This document shows positions 38,925 to 51,659 of a stretch of 64,000 nt of DNA, one piece after another. Numbering within the stretch: position 1 is the first letter of the stretch; every line of letters begins with the position of its first letter. A program made the translations under genes and the position numbers. The DNA comes from Hydractinia symbiolongicarpus. Lineage: Eukaryota; Cnidaria; Hydrozoa; Anthoathecata; Hydractiniidae. Location: positions 31,798,001 to 31,862,000 of the forward strand of contig NC_079882.1 in the NCBI RefSeq assembly GCF_029227915.1. Direction: 5' to 3'. The notes beneath the pieces are model-generated. The model searched no databases. It was given only the letters and a program-made list of their open reading frames with translations, and was not told where the DNA came from.

Positions 38925-41900
38925 TTTAAAAAATTGTTCTGGAAATGAGTTTACTCACAGGATCCTTTCTTTGTATACATTCGACTATACGGGCCAAGCC
39001 CGGGATTTACGGAAAATCGCAGGTTTTCGTTTTTCGGGGATTAAACCTCTTTCATTAAGCGTCTCATCAAAAATGAAAACATTTTTGAAAACTACAAGTC
39101 TCATGCGTTTTAGTTGTGAAAAAAAAATTTAAAAAATCGTTCGGGAAATGAGTTTACTCCCTGGGTACTTTCTTTGTATACATTCGACTATACGGGCCAA
39201 GCCCCGGATTTACGGGAAAACGCGGGATTTCGTTTGCCGGCGATTAAACCTCTTTCATTAAGCGTCTCATCAAAAATGAAAACATTTTTGAAAACTACAA
39301 GTCTCATGCGTTTTAGTGGTGAAAAAATAAATTAAAAAATCGTTTGGGAAATGAGTTTACTCCCTGGGTACTTTCTTTGTATACTTTTGACTATACGGGC
39401 CGAGTCTGGGATTTACGGGAAATCGCGGATTTCGTTTGCCGGCGATTAAACTTCTTTTATTCAGCGTCCCATCAAATATGAAAATATTTTTGAAAACTAC
39501 AAGTCTCATGCGTTTAGTGGTAAAAAAATAATATAAAAAATCGTTCGGGAAATGAGTTTACTCCCTGGGTACTTTCTTTGTATACTTTTGACTATACGTG
39601 CCAAGCCCGGGATTTACGGGAAATTGCGGGTTTTCGTTTGCCGGCGATTAAACTTCTTTTATTCAGCGTCTCATCAAAAATGAAAACATTTTTAAAAACT
39701 ACAAGTCTTATGCGTTTTAGTGGTGAAAAAATAATTGAAAAAATCGTTCTGGAAATGAGTTTACTCCCTGGGTACTTTTTTTGTATAGTTTTGACTATAC
39801 GGGCCGAGTCCGGGATTTAAGGAAATCGCAGGTTTTCGTTTGCCGGCGATTAAACCTCTTTCATTAAGCGTCTCATCAAAAATGAAAACATTTTTGAAAA
39901 CTGCAAGTCTCATGCGTTTTAGTTGTGAAAAAATAATTTAAAAAATCGTTCGGGAAATGAGTTTACTCCCTGGGTACTTTCTTTGTATACTTTTGACTAT
40001 ACGGGCCAAGCCCGGGATTTAAGGAAATCGCAGGTTTTCGTTTGCCGGCGATTAAACTTCTTTTATTCAGCGTCCCATCAAATATGAAAATATTTTTGAA
40101 AACTACAAGTCTCATGCGTTTAGTGGTAAAAAAATAATATAAAAAATCGTTCGGGAAATGAGTTTACTCCCTGGGTACTTTCTTTGTATACTTTTGACTA
40201 TACGGGCCAAGCCCGGGATTTACGGGAAATTGCGGGTTTTCGTTTGCCGGCGATTAAACTTCTTTTATTCAGCTTCTCATCAAAAATGAAAACATTTTTA
40301 AAAACTACAAGTCTTATGCGTTTTAGTGGTGAAAAAATAATATAAAAAATCGTTCTGGAAATGAGTTTACTCCCTGGGTACTTTCTTTGTATACTTTTGA
40401 CTATACGGGCCGAGTCCGGGATTTAGGGAAATCGCAGGTTTTCGTTTGCCGGCGATTAAACTGCTTTTTTTCAGCGTCTCATCAAAAATGAAAACATTCT
40501 TGAAAACTACAAGTCTCATGCGTTTTAGTGGTGAAATAATAATTTAAAAAATCGTTTGGGAAATGAGTTTACTCCCTGGGTACTTTCTTTGTATACTTTT
40601 GACTATACGGGCCGAGTCCAGGATTTACGGGAAATCGCAGGTTTTTGTTTGCCGGCGATTAAGCTCCTTTTATTCAGCGTCTCATCAAAAATGAAAACAT
40701 TTTTAAAAACTACAAGTCTCATGCGTTTTAGTGGTGAAAAAATAATTTAAAAAATCGTTCGGGAAATGAGTTTACTCCCTGGGTACTTTCTTTGTATACT
40801 TTTGACTATACGGGCCGAGTCCGGGATTTACGGAAAATCGCGGATTTTCGTTTGCCGGCGATTAATTTCTTTTATTCAGCGTCCCATCAAATATGAAAAC
40901 ATTTTTAAAAACTACAAGTCTCATGCGTTTAGTGGTAAAAAAATAATTTAAAAAATCGGTCGGGAAATGAGTTTACTCCCTGGTTACTTTCTTTGTATAC
41001 TTTTGACTACACGGGCCAAACCCGGGATTTACGGGAAAACGCGGGATTTCATTTGCCGGCGATTAAACTTCTTTTATTCAGCGTCTCATCAAAAATGAAA
41101 ACATTTTTAAAAACTACAAGTCTCATGCCTTTTAGTGGTGAAAAAGTAATTTAAAAAATCGTTCGGGAATTGAGTTTACTCCCTGGGTACCTTCTTTGTA
41201 TACTTTTGACTATATGGGCCAAGCCCGGGATTTATGGGAAATCGCGGGTTTTCGTTTGCCGGCGATTAAACATCTTTTATTCAGCGTCTCATCAAAAATG
41301 AAAACATTTTTGAAAACTACAAGTCTTATGCGTTTTAGTGGTGAAAAAATAATTTAAAAAATCGTTCTGGAAATGAGTTTACTCACAGGGTACTTTCTTT
41401 GTATACATTCGACTATACGTGCCAAGCCCGGTATTTACGGGAAATCGCGGGTTTTCGTTTGCCGGCGATTAAACTGCTTTTATTCAGCGTCTCATCAAAA
41501 ATGAAAACATTCTTGAAAACTACAAGTCTCATGCGTTTTAGTGGTGAAATAATAATTTAAAAAATCGTTTGGGAAATGAGTTTACTCCCTGGGTACTTTC
41601 TTTGTATACTTTTGACTATACGGGCCGAGTCCAGGATTTACGGGAAATCGCAGGTTTTCGTTTGCCGGCGATTAAACTCCTTTTATTCAGCGTCTCATCA
41701 AAAATGAAAACATTTTTAAAAACTACAAGTCTCATGCGTTTTAGTGGTGAAAAAGTAATTTAAAATATCGTTCGGGAAATGAGTTTACTCCCTGGGTACT
41801 TTGTTTGTATACATTCGACTATACGGGCCAAGCCCCGGATTTACGGGAAAACGCGGGATTTCGTTTGCCGGCGATTAAACCTTTTTCATTAAGCGTCTCA

Positions 41901-41940
41901 TCAAAAATGAAAACATTTTTGAAAACTACAAGTCTCATGC
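38490..41940 (+). repeat. 3.4 kb segment, left copy of a non-adjacent duplication (offset 9719 bp)
   Basis: Sequence from about 38490 to 41940 reappears at about 48209-51659 in the same orientation. Marks include the ggatcc variant at 38960 and 48679, the shortened gcggatttcgtttg core near 39426 and 49145, and ttttttgtatagttttgac near 39776 and 49495. The matched interval is about 17 monomers. The 9.7 kb offset equals 48 monomers and spans the 12-mer pair and the 10-mer pair. Confidence 0.85.
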
Positions 41941-44375
41941 GTTTAGTGGTAAAAAAATAATATAAAAAATCGTTCGGGAAATGAGTTTACTCCCTGGGTA
42001 CTTTCTTTGTATACTTTTGACTATACGTGCCAAGCCCGGGATTTACGGGAAATTGCGGGTTTTCGTTTGCCGGCGATTAAACTTCTTTTATTCAGCGTCT
42101 CATCAAAAATGAAAACATTTTTAAAAACTACAAGTCTTATGCGTTTTAGTGGTGAAAAAATAATTGAAAAAATCGTTCTGGAAATGAGTTTACTCCCTGG
42201 GTACTTTTTTTGTATAGTTTTGACTATACGGGCCGAGTCCGGGATTTAAGGAAATCGCAGGTTTTCGTTTGCCGGCGATTAAACCTCTTTCATTAAGCGT
42301 CTCATCAAAAATGAAAACATTTTTGAAAACTGCAAGTCTCATGCGTTTTAGTTGTGAAAAAATAATTTAAAAAATCGTTCGGGAAATGAGTTTACTCCCT
42401 GGGTACTTTCTTTGTATACTTTTGACTATACGGGCCAAGCCCGGGATTTAAGGAAATCGCAGGTTTTCGTTTGCCGGCGATTAAACTTCTTTTATTCAGC
42501 GTCCCATCAAATATGAAAATATTTTTGAAAACTACAAGTCTCATGCGTTTAGTGGTAAAAAAATAATATAAAAAATCGTTCGGGAAATGAGTTTACTCCC
42601 TGGGTACTTTCTTTGTATACTTTTGACTATACGGGCCAAGCCCGGGATTTACGGGAAATTGCGGGTTTTCGTTTGCCGGCGATTAAACTTCTTTTATTCA
42701 GCTTCTCATCAAAAATGAAAACATTTTTAAAAACTACAAGTCTTATGCGTTTTAGTGGTGAAAAAATAATATAAAAAATCGTTCTGGAAATGAGTTTACT
42801 CCCTGGGTACTTTCTTTGTATACTTTTGACTATACGGGCCGAGTCCGGGATTTAGGGAAATCGCAGGTTTTCGTTTGCCGGCGATTAAACTGCTTTTTTT
42901 CAGCGTCTCATCAAAAATGAAAACATTCTTGAAAACTACAAGTCTCATGCGTTTTAGTGGTGAAATAATAATTTAAAAAATCGTTTGGGAAATGAGTTTA
43001 CTCCCTGGGTACTTTCTTTGTATACTTTTGACTATACGGGCCGAGTCCAGGATTTACGGGAAATCGCAGGTTTTTGTTTGCCGGCGATTAAGCTCCTTTT
43101 ATTCAGCGTCTCATCAAAAATGAAAACATTTTTAAAAACTACAAGTCTCATGCGTTTTAGTGGTGAAAAAATAATTTAAAAAATCGTTCGGGAAATGAGT
43201 TTACTCCCTGGGTACTTTCTTTGTATACTTTTGACTATACGGGCCGAGTCCGGGATTTACGGAAAATCGCGGATTTTCGTTTGCCGGCGATTAATTTCTT
43301 TTATTCAGCGTCCCATCAAATATGAAAACATTTTTAAAAACTACAAGTCTCATGCGTTTAGTGGTAAAAAAATAATTTAAAAAATCGGTCGGGAAATGAG
43401 TTTACTCCCTGGTTACTTTCTTTGTATACTTTTGACTACACGGGCCAAACCCGGGATTTACGGGAAAACGCGGGATTTCATTTGCCGGCGATTAAACTTC
43501 TTTTATTCAGCGTCTCATCAAAAATGAAAACATTTTTAAAAACTACAAGTCTCATGCCTTTTAGTGGTGAAAAAGTAATTTAAAAAATCGTTCGGGAATT
43601 GAGTTTACTCCCTGGGTACCTTCTTTGTATACTTTTGACTATATGGGCCAAGCCCGGGATTTATGGGAAATCGCGGGTTTTCGTTTGCCGGCGATTAAAC
43701 ATCTTTTATTCAGCGTCTCATCAAAAATGAAAACATTTTTGAAAACTACAAGTCTTATGCGTTTTAGTGGTGAAAAAATAATTTAAAAAATCGTTCTGGA
43801 AATGAGTTTACTCACAGGGTACTTTCTTTGTATACATTCGACTATACGTGCCAAGCCCGGTATTTACGGGAAATCGCGGGTTTTCGTTTGCCGGCGATTA
43901 AACTGCTTTTATTCAGCGTCTCATCAAAAATGAAAACATTCTTGAAAACTACAAGTCTCATGCGTTTTAGTGGTGAAATAATAATTTAAAAAATCGTTTG
44001 GGAAATGAGTTTACTCCCTGGGTACTTTCTTTGTATACTTTTGACTATACGGGCCGAGTCCAGGATTTACGGGAAATCGCAGGTTTTCGTTTGCCGGCGA
44101 TTAAACTCCTTTTATTCAGCGTCTCATCAAAAATGAAAACATTTTTAAAAACTACAAGTCTCATGCGTTTTAGTGGTGAAAAAGTAATTTAAAATATCGT
44201 TCGGGAAATGAGTTTACTCCCTGGGTACTTTGTTTGTATACATTCGACTATACGGGCCAAGCCCCGGATTTACGGGAAAACGCGGGATTTCGTTTGCCGG
44301 CGATTAAACCTTTTTCATTAAGCGTCTCATCAAAAATGAAAACATTTTTGAAAACTACAAGTCTCATGCGTTTTA
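39490..44375 (+). repeat. 12-monomer higher-order repeat (2429 bp), two copies
   Basis: Copies run about 39490-41918 and 41919-44375. Private marks recur at 2429 bp, including ttttttgtatagttttgac, gatttaaggaaatcg, cagcttctcatc, gattaagctcc, ctcatgccttttag, gaattgagtttac and the ggtactttgtttg variant. No substitutions were noticed in the stretches compared, so this is a very recent tandem duplication. Confidence 0.9.
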
Positions 44376-44980
44376 GTGGTGAAAAAATAATTTAAAAAAT
44401 CGTTCTGGAAATGAGTTTACTCCCTGGGTACTTTCTTTGTATACTTTTGACTATACGGGCCGAGTCCGGGATTTAGGGATATCGCAGGTTTTCGTTTGCC
44501 GGCGATTAAACTGCTTTTTTTCAGCGTCTCATCAAAAATGAAAACATATTTGAAAACTACAAGTCTCATGCGTTTTAGTGGTGAAAAAATAATTTAAAAA
44601 ATTGTTCGGGAAATGAGTTTACTCCCTGGGTACTTTCTTTGTATACTTTTGACTATACGGGCCAAGCCGGGATTTACGGGAAATCGCGGGTTTTCGTTTG
44701 CCGGCGATTAAACTTCTTTTATTCAGCGTCTCATCAAAAATGAAAACATTTTTAAAAACTACAAGTCTTATGCGTTTAGTGGTGAAAAAATAATTTAAAA
44801 AATCGTTCGGGAAATGAGTTTACTCCCTGGGTACTTTCTTTGTATACTTTTGACTATACGGGCCAAGCCGGGATTTACGGGAAATCGCGGGTTTTCGTTT
44901 GCCGGCGATTAAACTTCTTTTATTCAGCGTCTCACCAAAAATGAAAACATTTTTAAAAACTACAAGTCTTATGCGTTTTA
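44376..44980 (+). repeat. 3-monomer segment shared with 55716-56320
   Basis: After the 12-mer pair the order switches to tttagggatatcg (44472), aaaaattgttcggg and ccaagccgggattt monomers. The same three-monomer run is found 11340 bp to the right (tttagggat at 55812). They part at 44981, which reads gttgtgaaaa, where 56321 reads gtggtgaaaa. The segment marks an exchange point between two sub-blocks. Confidence 0.78.
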
Positions 44981-47900
44981 GTTGTGAAAAAAAAATTTAA
45001 AAAATCGTTCGGGAAATGAGTTTACTCCCTGGGTACTTTCTTTGTATACTTTTGACTATACGGGCCAAGCCGGGATTTACGGGAAATCGCGGGTTTTCGT
45101 TTGCCGGAGATTAAACTTCTTTTATTCAGCGTCTCACCAAAAATGAAAACATTTTTAAAAACTACAAGTCTTATGCGTTTTAGTGGTGAAAAAATAATTT
45201 AAAAAATTGTTCTGGAAATGAGTTTACTCACAGGATCCTTTCTTTGTATACATTCGACTATACGGGCCAAGCCCGGGATTTACGGAAAATCGCAGGTTTT
45301 CGTTTTTCGGGGATTAAACCTCTTTCATTAAGCGTCTCATCAAAAATGAAAACATTTTTGAAAACTACAAGTCTCATGCGTTTTAGTTGTGAAAAAAAAA
45401 TTTAAAAAATCGTTCGGGAAATGAGTTTACTCCCTGGGTACTTTCTTTGTATACATTCGACTATACGGGCCAAGCCCCGGATTTACGGGAAAACGCGGGA
45501 TTTCGTTTGCCGGCGATTAAACCTCTTTCATTAAGCGTCTCATCAAAAATGAAAACATTTTTAAAAACTACAAGTCTTATGCGTTTTAGTTGTGAAAAAA
45601 AAATTTAAAAAATCGTTCGGGAAATGAGTTTACTCCCTGGGTACTTTCTTTGTATACTTTTGACTATACGGGCCAAGCCGGGATTTACGGGAAATCGCGG
45701 GTTTTCGTTTGCCGGAGATTAAACTTCTTTTATTCAGCGTCTCACCAAAAATGAAAACATTTTTAAAAACTACAAGTCTTATGCGTTTTAGTGGTGAAAA
45801 AATAATTTAAAAAATTGTTCTGGAAATGAGTTTACTCACAGGATCCTTTCTTTGTATACATTCGACTATACGGGCCAAGCCCGGGATTTACGGAAAATCG
45901 CAGGTTTTCGTTTTTCGGGGATTAAACCTCTTTCATTAAGCGTCTCATCAAAAATGAAAACATTTTTGAAAACTACAAGTCTCATGCGTTTTAGTTGTGA
46001 AAAAAAAATTTAAAAAATCGTTCGGGAAATGAGTTTACTCCCTGGGTACTTTCTTTGTATACATTCGACTATACGGGCCAAGCCCCGGATTTACGGGAAA
46101 ACGCGGGATTTCGTTTGCCGGCGATTAAACCTCTTTCATTAAGCGTCTCATCAAAAATGAAAACATTTTTAAAAACTACAAGTCTTATGCGTTTTAGTGG
46201 TGAAAAAATAATTTAAAAAATCGTTCTGGAAATGAGTTTACTCACAGGATACTTTCTCTGTATACATTCGACAATACGGGCCAAGCCCGGGATTTACGGA
46301 AAATCGCAGGTTTTCGTTTTTCGGGGATTAAACCTCTTTCATTAGGCGTCTCATCAAAAATGAAAACATTTTTGAAAACTACAAGTCTTATGCGTTTTAG
46401 TGGTGAAAAAATAATTTAAAAAATCGTTCGGGAAATGAGTTTACTCCCTGGGTACTTTCTTTGTATACTTTTGACTATACGGGCCAAGCCGGGATTTACG
46501 GGAAATCGCGGGTTTTCGTTTGCCGGAGATTAAACTTCTTTTATTCAGCGTCTCACCAAAAATGAAAACATTTTTAAAAACTACAAGTCTTATGCGTTTT
46601 AGTGGTGAAAAAATAATTTAAAAAATTGTTCTGGAAATGAGTTTACTCACAGGATCCTTTCTTTGTATACATTCGACTATACGGGCCAAGCCCGGGATTT
46701 ACGGAAAATCGCAGGTTTTCGTTTTTCGGGGATTAAACCTCTTTCATTAAGCGTCTCATCAAAAATGAAAACATTTTTGAAAACTACAAGTCTCATGCGT
46801 TTTAGTTGTGAAAAAAAAATTTAAAAAATCGTTCGGGAAATGAGTTTACTCCCTGGGTACTTTCTTTGTATACATTCGACTATACGGGCCAAGCCCCGGA
46901 TTTACGGGAAAACGCGGGATTTCGTTTGCCGGCGATTAAACCTCTTTCATTAAGCGTCTCATCAAAAATGAAAACATTTTTAAAAACTACAAGTCTTATG
47001 CGTTTTAGTTGTGAAAAAAAAATTTAAAAAATCGTTCGGGAAATGAGTTTACTCCCTGGGTACTTTCTTTGTATACTTTTGACTATACGGGCCAAGCCGG
47101 GATTTACGGGAAATCGCGGGTTTTCGTTTGCCGGAGATTAAACTTCTTTTATTCAGCGTCTCACCAAAAATGAAAACATTTTTAAAAACTACAAGTCTTA
47201 TGCGTTTTAGTGGTGAAAAAATAATTTAAAAAATTGTTCTGGAAATGAGTTTACTCACAGGATCCTTTCTTTGTATACATTCGACTATACGGGCCAAGCC
47301 CGGGATTTACGGAAAATCGCAGGTTTTCGTTTTTCGGGGATTAAACCTCTTTCATTAAGCGTCTCATCAAAAATGAAAACATTTTTGAAAACTACAAGTC
47401 TCATGCGTTTTAGTTGTGAAAAAAAAATTTAAAAAATCGTTCGGGAAATGAGTTTACTCCCTGGGTACTTTCTTTGTATACATTCGACTATACGGGCCAA
47501 GCCCCGGATTTACGGGAAAACGCGGGATTTCGTTTGCCGGCGATTAAACCTCTTTCATTAAGCGTCTCATCAAAAATGAAAACATTTTTAAAAACTACAA
47601 GTCTTATGCGTTTTAGTTGTGAAAAAAAAATTTAAAAAATCGTTCGGGAAATGAGTTTACTCCCTGGGTACTTTCTTTGTATACTTTTGACTATACGGGC
47701 CAAGCCGGGATTTACGGGAAATCGCGGGTTTTCGTTTGCCGGAGATTAAACTTCTTTTATTCAGCGTCTCACCAAAAATGAAAACATTTTTAAAAACTAC
47801 AAGTCTTATGCGTTTTAGTGGTGAAAAAATAATTTAAAAAATTGTTCTGGAAATGAGTTTACTCACAGGATCCTTTCTTTGTATACATTCGACTATACGG

Positions 47901-49000
47901 GCCAAGCCCGGGATTTACGGAAAATCGCAGGTTTTCGTTTTTCGGGGATTAAACCTCTTTCATTAAGCGTCTCATCAAAAATGAAAACATTTTTGAAAAC
48001 TACAAGTCTCATGCGTTTTAGTTGTGAAAAAAAAATTTAAAAAATCGTTCGGGAAATGAGTTTACTCCCTGGGTACTTTCTTTGTATACATTCGACTATA
48101 CGGGCCAAGCCCCGGATTTACGGGAAAACGCGGGATTTCGTTTGCCGGCGATTAAACCTCTTTCATTAAGCGTCTCATCAAAAATGAAAACATTTTTAAA
48201 AACTACAAGTCTTATGCGTTTTAGTGGTGAAAAAATAATTTAAAAAATCGTTCTGGAAATGAGTTTACTCACAGGATACTTTCTCTGTATACATTCGACA
48301 ATACGGGCCAAGCCCGGGATTTACGGAAAATCGCAGGTTTTCGTTTTTCGGGGATTAAACCTCTTTCATTAGGCGTCTCATCAAAAATGAAAACATTTTT
48401 GAAAACTACAAGTCTTATGCGTTTTAGTGGTGAAAAAATAATTTAAAAAATCGTTCGGGAAATGAGTTTACTCCCTGGGTACTTTCTTTGTATACTTTTG
48501 ACTATACGGGCCAAGCCGGGATTTACGGGAAATCGCGGGTTTTCGTTTGCCGGAGATTAAACTTCTTTTATTCAGCGTCTCACCAAAAATGAAAACATTT
48601 TTAAAAACTACAAGTCTTATGCGTTTTAGTGGTGAAAAAATAATTTAAAAAATTGTTCTGGAAATGAGTTTACTCACAGGATCCTTTCTTTGTATACATT
48701 CGACTATACGGGCCAAGCCCGGGATTTACGGAAAATCGCAGGTTTTCGTTTTTCGGGGATTAAACCTCTTTCATTAAGCGTCTCATCAAAAATGAAAACA
48801 TTTTTGAAAACTACAAGTCTCATGCGTTTTAGTTGTGAAAAAAAAATTTAAAAAATCGTTCGGGAAATGAGTTTACTCCCTGGGTACTTTCTTTGTATAC
48901 ATTCGACTATACGGGCCAAGCCCCGGATTTACGGGAAAACGCGGGATTTCGTTTGCCGGCGATTAAACCTCTTTCATTAAGCGTCTCATCAAAAATGAAA
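44935..49000 (+). repeat. 10-monomer higher-order repeat (2027 bp) built of 3+3+4 monomers, two copies
   Basis: The ggatcc variant falls at 45233, 45841, 46652, 47260, 47868 and 48679. Spacings are 608, 811, 608, 608 and 811 bp, meaning 3, 4, 3, 3 and 4 monomers. The rarer ttctctg variant at 46254 and 48281 confirms the 2027 bp period. Within each unit the trimer is ccaagccggg monomer, ggatcc monomer with tttttcggggatt, and ccaagccccgg monomer with the gttgtgaaaa tail. Confidence 0.9.
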
Positions 49001-51659
49001 ACATTTTTGAAAACTACAAGTCTCATGCGTTTTAGTGGTGAAAAAATAAATTAAAAAATCGTTTGGGAAATGAGTTTACTCCCTGGGTACTTTCTTTGTA
49101 TACTTTTGACTATACGGGCCGAGTCTGGGATTTACGGGAAATCGCGGATTTCGTTTGCCGGCGATTAAACTTCTTTTATTCAGCGTCCCATCAAATATGA
49201 AAATATTTTTGAAAACTACAAGTCTCATGCGTTTAGTGGTAAAAAAATAATATAAAAAATCGTTCGGGAAATGAGTTTACTCCCTGGGTACTTTCTTTGT
49301 ATACTTTTGACTATACGTGCCAAGCCCGGGATTTACGGGAAATTGCGGGTTTTCGTTTGCCGGCGATTAAACTTCTTTTATTCAGCGTCTCATCAAAAAT
49401 GAAAACATTTTTAAAAACTACAAGTCTTATGCGTTTTAGTGGTGAAAAAATAATTGAAAAAATCGTTCTGGAAATGAGTTTACTCCCTGGGTACTTTTTT
49501 TGTATAGTTTTGACTATACGGGCCGAGTCCGGGATTTAAGGAAATCGCAGGTTTTCGTTTGCCGGCGATTAAACCTCTTTCATTAAGCGTCTCATCAAAA
49601 ATGAAAACATTTTTGAAAACTGCAAGTCTCATGCGTTTTAGTTGTGAAAAAATAATTTAAAAAATCGTTCGGGAAATGAGTTTACTCCCTGGGTACTTTC
49701 TTTGTATACTTTTGACTATACGGGCCAAGCCCGGGATTTAAGGAAATCGCAGGTTTTCGTTTGCCGGCGATTAAACTTCTTTTATTCAGCGTCCCATCAA
49801 ATATGAAAATATTTTTGAAAACTACAAGTCTCATGCGTTTAGTGGTAAAAAAATAATATAAAAAATCGTTCGGGAAATGAGTTTACTCCCTGGGTACTTT
49901 CTTTGTATACTTTTGACTATACGGGCCAAGCCCGGGATTTACGGGAAATTGCGGGTTTTCGTTTGCCGGCGATTAAACTTCTTTTATTCAGCTTCTCATC
50001 AAAAATGAAAACATTTTTAAAAACTACAAGTCTTATGCGTTTTAGTGGTGAAAAAATAATATAAAAAATCGTTCTGGAAATGAGTTTACTCCCTGGGTAC
50101 TTTCTTTGTATACTTTTGACTATACGGGCCGAGTCCGGGATTTAGGGAAATCGCAGGTTTTCGTTTGCCGGCGATTAAACTGCTTTTTTTCAGCGTCTCA
50201 TCAAAAATGAAAACATTCTTGAAAACTACAAGTCTCATGCGTTTTAGTGGTGAAATAATAATTTAAAAAATCGTTTGGGAAATGAGTTTACTCCCTGGGT
50301 ACTTTCTTTGTATACTTTTGACTATACGGGCCGAGTCCAGGATTTACGGGAAATCGCAGGTTTTTGTTTGCCGGCGATTAAGCTCCTTTTATTCAGCGTC
50401 TCATCAAAAATGAAAACATTTTTAAAAACTACAAGTCTCATGCGTTTTAGTGGTGAAAAAATAATTTAAAAAATCGTTCGGGAAATGAGTTTACTCCCTG
50501 GGTACTTTCTTTGTATACTTTTGACTATACGGGCCGAGTCCGGGATTTACGGAAAATCGCGGATTTTCGTTTGCCGGCGATTAATTTCTTTTATTCAGCG
50601 TCCCATCAAATATGAAAACATTTTTAAAAACTACAAGTCTCATGCGTTTAGTGGTAAAAAAATAATTTAAAAAATCGGTCGGGAAATGAGTTTACTCCCT
50701 GGTTACTTTCTTTGTATACTTTTGACTACACGGGCCAAACCCGGGATTTACGGGAAAACGCGGGATTTCATTTGCCGGCGATTAAACTTCTTTTATTCAG
50801 CGTCTCATCAAAAATGAAAACATTTTTAAAAACTACAAGTCTCATGCCTTTTAGTGGTGAAAAAGTAATTTAAAAAATCGTTCGGGAATTGAGTTTACTC
50901 CCTGGGTACCTTCTTTGTATACTTTTGACTATATGGGCCAAGCCCGGGATTTATGGGAAATCGCGGGTTTTCGTTTGCCGGCGATTAAACATCTTTTATT
51001 CAGCGTCTCATCAAAAATGAAAACATTTTTGAAAACTACAAGTCTTATGCGTTTTAGTGGTGAAAAAATAATTTAAAAAATCGTTCTGGAAATGAGTTTA
51101 CTCACAGGGTACTTTCTTTGTATACATTCGACTATACGTGCCAAGCCCGGTATTTACGGGAAATCGCGGGTTTTCGTTTGCCGGCGATTAAACTGCTTTT
51201 ATTCAGCGTCTCATCAAAAATGAAAACATTCTTGAAAACTACAAGTCTCATGCGTTTTAGTGGTGAAATAATAATTTAAAAAATCGTTTGGGAAATGAGT
51301 TTACTCCCTGGGTACTTTCTTTGTATACTTTTGACTATACGGGCCGAGTCCAGGATTTACGGGAAATCGCAGGTTTTCGTTTGCCGGCGATTAAACTCCT
51401 TTTATTCAGCGTCTCATCAAAAATGAAAACATTTTTAAAAACTACAAGTCTCATGCGTTTTAGTGGTGAAAAAGTAATTTAAAATATCGTTCGGGAAATG
51501 AGTTTACTCCCTGGGTACTTTGTTTGTATACATTCGACTATACGGGCCAAGCCCCGGATTTACGGGAAAACGCGGGATTTCGTTTGCCGGCGATTAAACC
51601 TTTTTCATTAAGCGTCTCATCAAAAATGAAAACATTTTTGAAAACTACAAGTCTCATGC
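48209..51659 (+). repeat. 3.4 kb segment, right copy of a non-adjacent duplication (offset 9719 bp)
   Basis: This is the partner of 38490-41940. One difference near the left edge is ttctctgtatac at 48281, where the left copy has ttctttgtatac. Beyond 51659 the two diverge: the left copy continues with cgtgccaagcccggg and the right with cgggccaagcccggg. The shared breakpoint lies next to gcgtttagtggtaaaa, a variant that flanks several other duplication edges. Confidence 0.85.
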
